A stretch of 64,000 bases of DNA from Ruegeria sp. ANG-R. Lineage in GTDB: Bacteria > Pseudomonadota > Alphaproteobacteria > Rhodobacterales > Rhodobacteraceae. The stretch covers positions 186,001-250,000 of the forward strand of contig NZ_JWLJ01000004.1 of the NCBI RefSeq assembly GCF_000813985.1, read 5' to 3'. The notes under the pieces are model-generated. The model saw only the letters and a program-made list of their open reading frames with translations. It was not told the origin of the DNA and did no database searches. The translations under genes and the position numbers were made by a program. Position 1 is the stretch's first letter; each line of letters starts with the position of its first letter. Shown piece by piece: positions 63,971 through 64,000 of the stretch.

Positions 63971-64000
63971 CGCAAACAAGGGGGCCTGCGTCGCATTGCG

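Overview
The window looks like a chromosomal stretch of an alphaproteobacterium of the family Rhodobacteraceae, most likely the marine Roseobacter group (Ruegeria-like). The reasons are moderate-to-high GC, a BioR-type biotin regulator with its TTATCTATAA boxes, QPM-type TRAP transporters followed by a UspA gene, an Mcl of the malyl-CoA lyase type, an IalB-family protein, a five-step hut pathway with HutF, and a serC-serA operon behind a structured leader. I saw no rRNA, tRNA, insertion sequence, phage or CRISPR array. The species assignment is inference.

Layout. 1-6.9 kb: a ThDP enzyme (cut by the window edge) divergent from a GntR regulator, an Asp/Glu-racemase-like enzyme, phosphate acetyltransferase and a YeiH/TauZ-type exporter, then a malyl-CoA lyase; two matching candidate GntR sites link the two ends. 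7.1-10.3 kb: a YihS-like AGE-family isomerase, then three uncharacterised genes (small charged protein, Asp-box beta-propeller, small membrane protein). 10.4-16.2 kb: a MocR regulator divergent from a TRAP transporter plus UspA. 16.3-16.9 kb: a CcdAB toxin-antitoxin pair. 17-20.3 kb: a TPP riboswitch and thiBPQ. 20.3-24.6 kb: a hydroxyproline-type catabolic operon with its GntR regulator and a SLOG-domain gene.

24.8-38.7 kb: an XRE-cupin regulator divergent from a complete glycine/serine block: glyA, lpdA, lipA, an AGCS symporter, uspA, gcvT, gcvH and gcvP, then serC and serA. Glycine can be imported, split by the glycine cleavage system and turned into serine by GlyA. LipA and the local LpdA supply lipoylation and the L-protein. 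SerC and SerA here, with SerB at 48.5 kb, give the whole phosphorylated serine route; a serine/threonine dehydratase-like gene lies at 60.7 kb.

38.8-49.4 kb: a phosphatase, matB, and the full histidine utilisation set (hutC, hutF divergent from hutI, hutH, hutG, hutU), then serB. 49.4-64 kb is mixed housekeeping and envelope: ArsR/AHSA1/YCII genes, an asparaginase, IalB-, lipoprotein- and LprI-type envelope proteins, rlmN, a cytochrome P460-like protein, a U32 peptidase, cbpA-cbpM, a PLP enzyme, a LOG protein, and finally bioR-bioY-bioB with three BioR-box candidates.

No single locus is a proven new system. The best leads are the putative C2/sulfonate module with shared GntR sites (0-7 kb), the unknown trio at 8.5-10.3 kb, the proline-racemase-family enzyme with a Ser/Thr pair where the two catalytic cysteines normally lie, and the tandem operators in front of the glycine operon.
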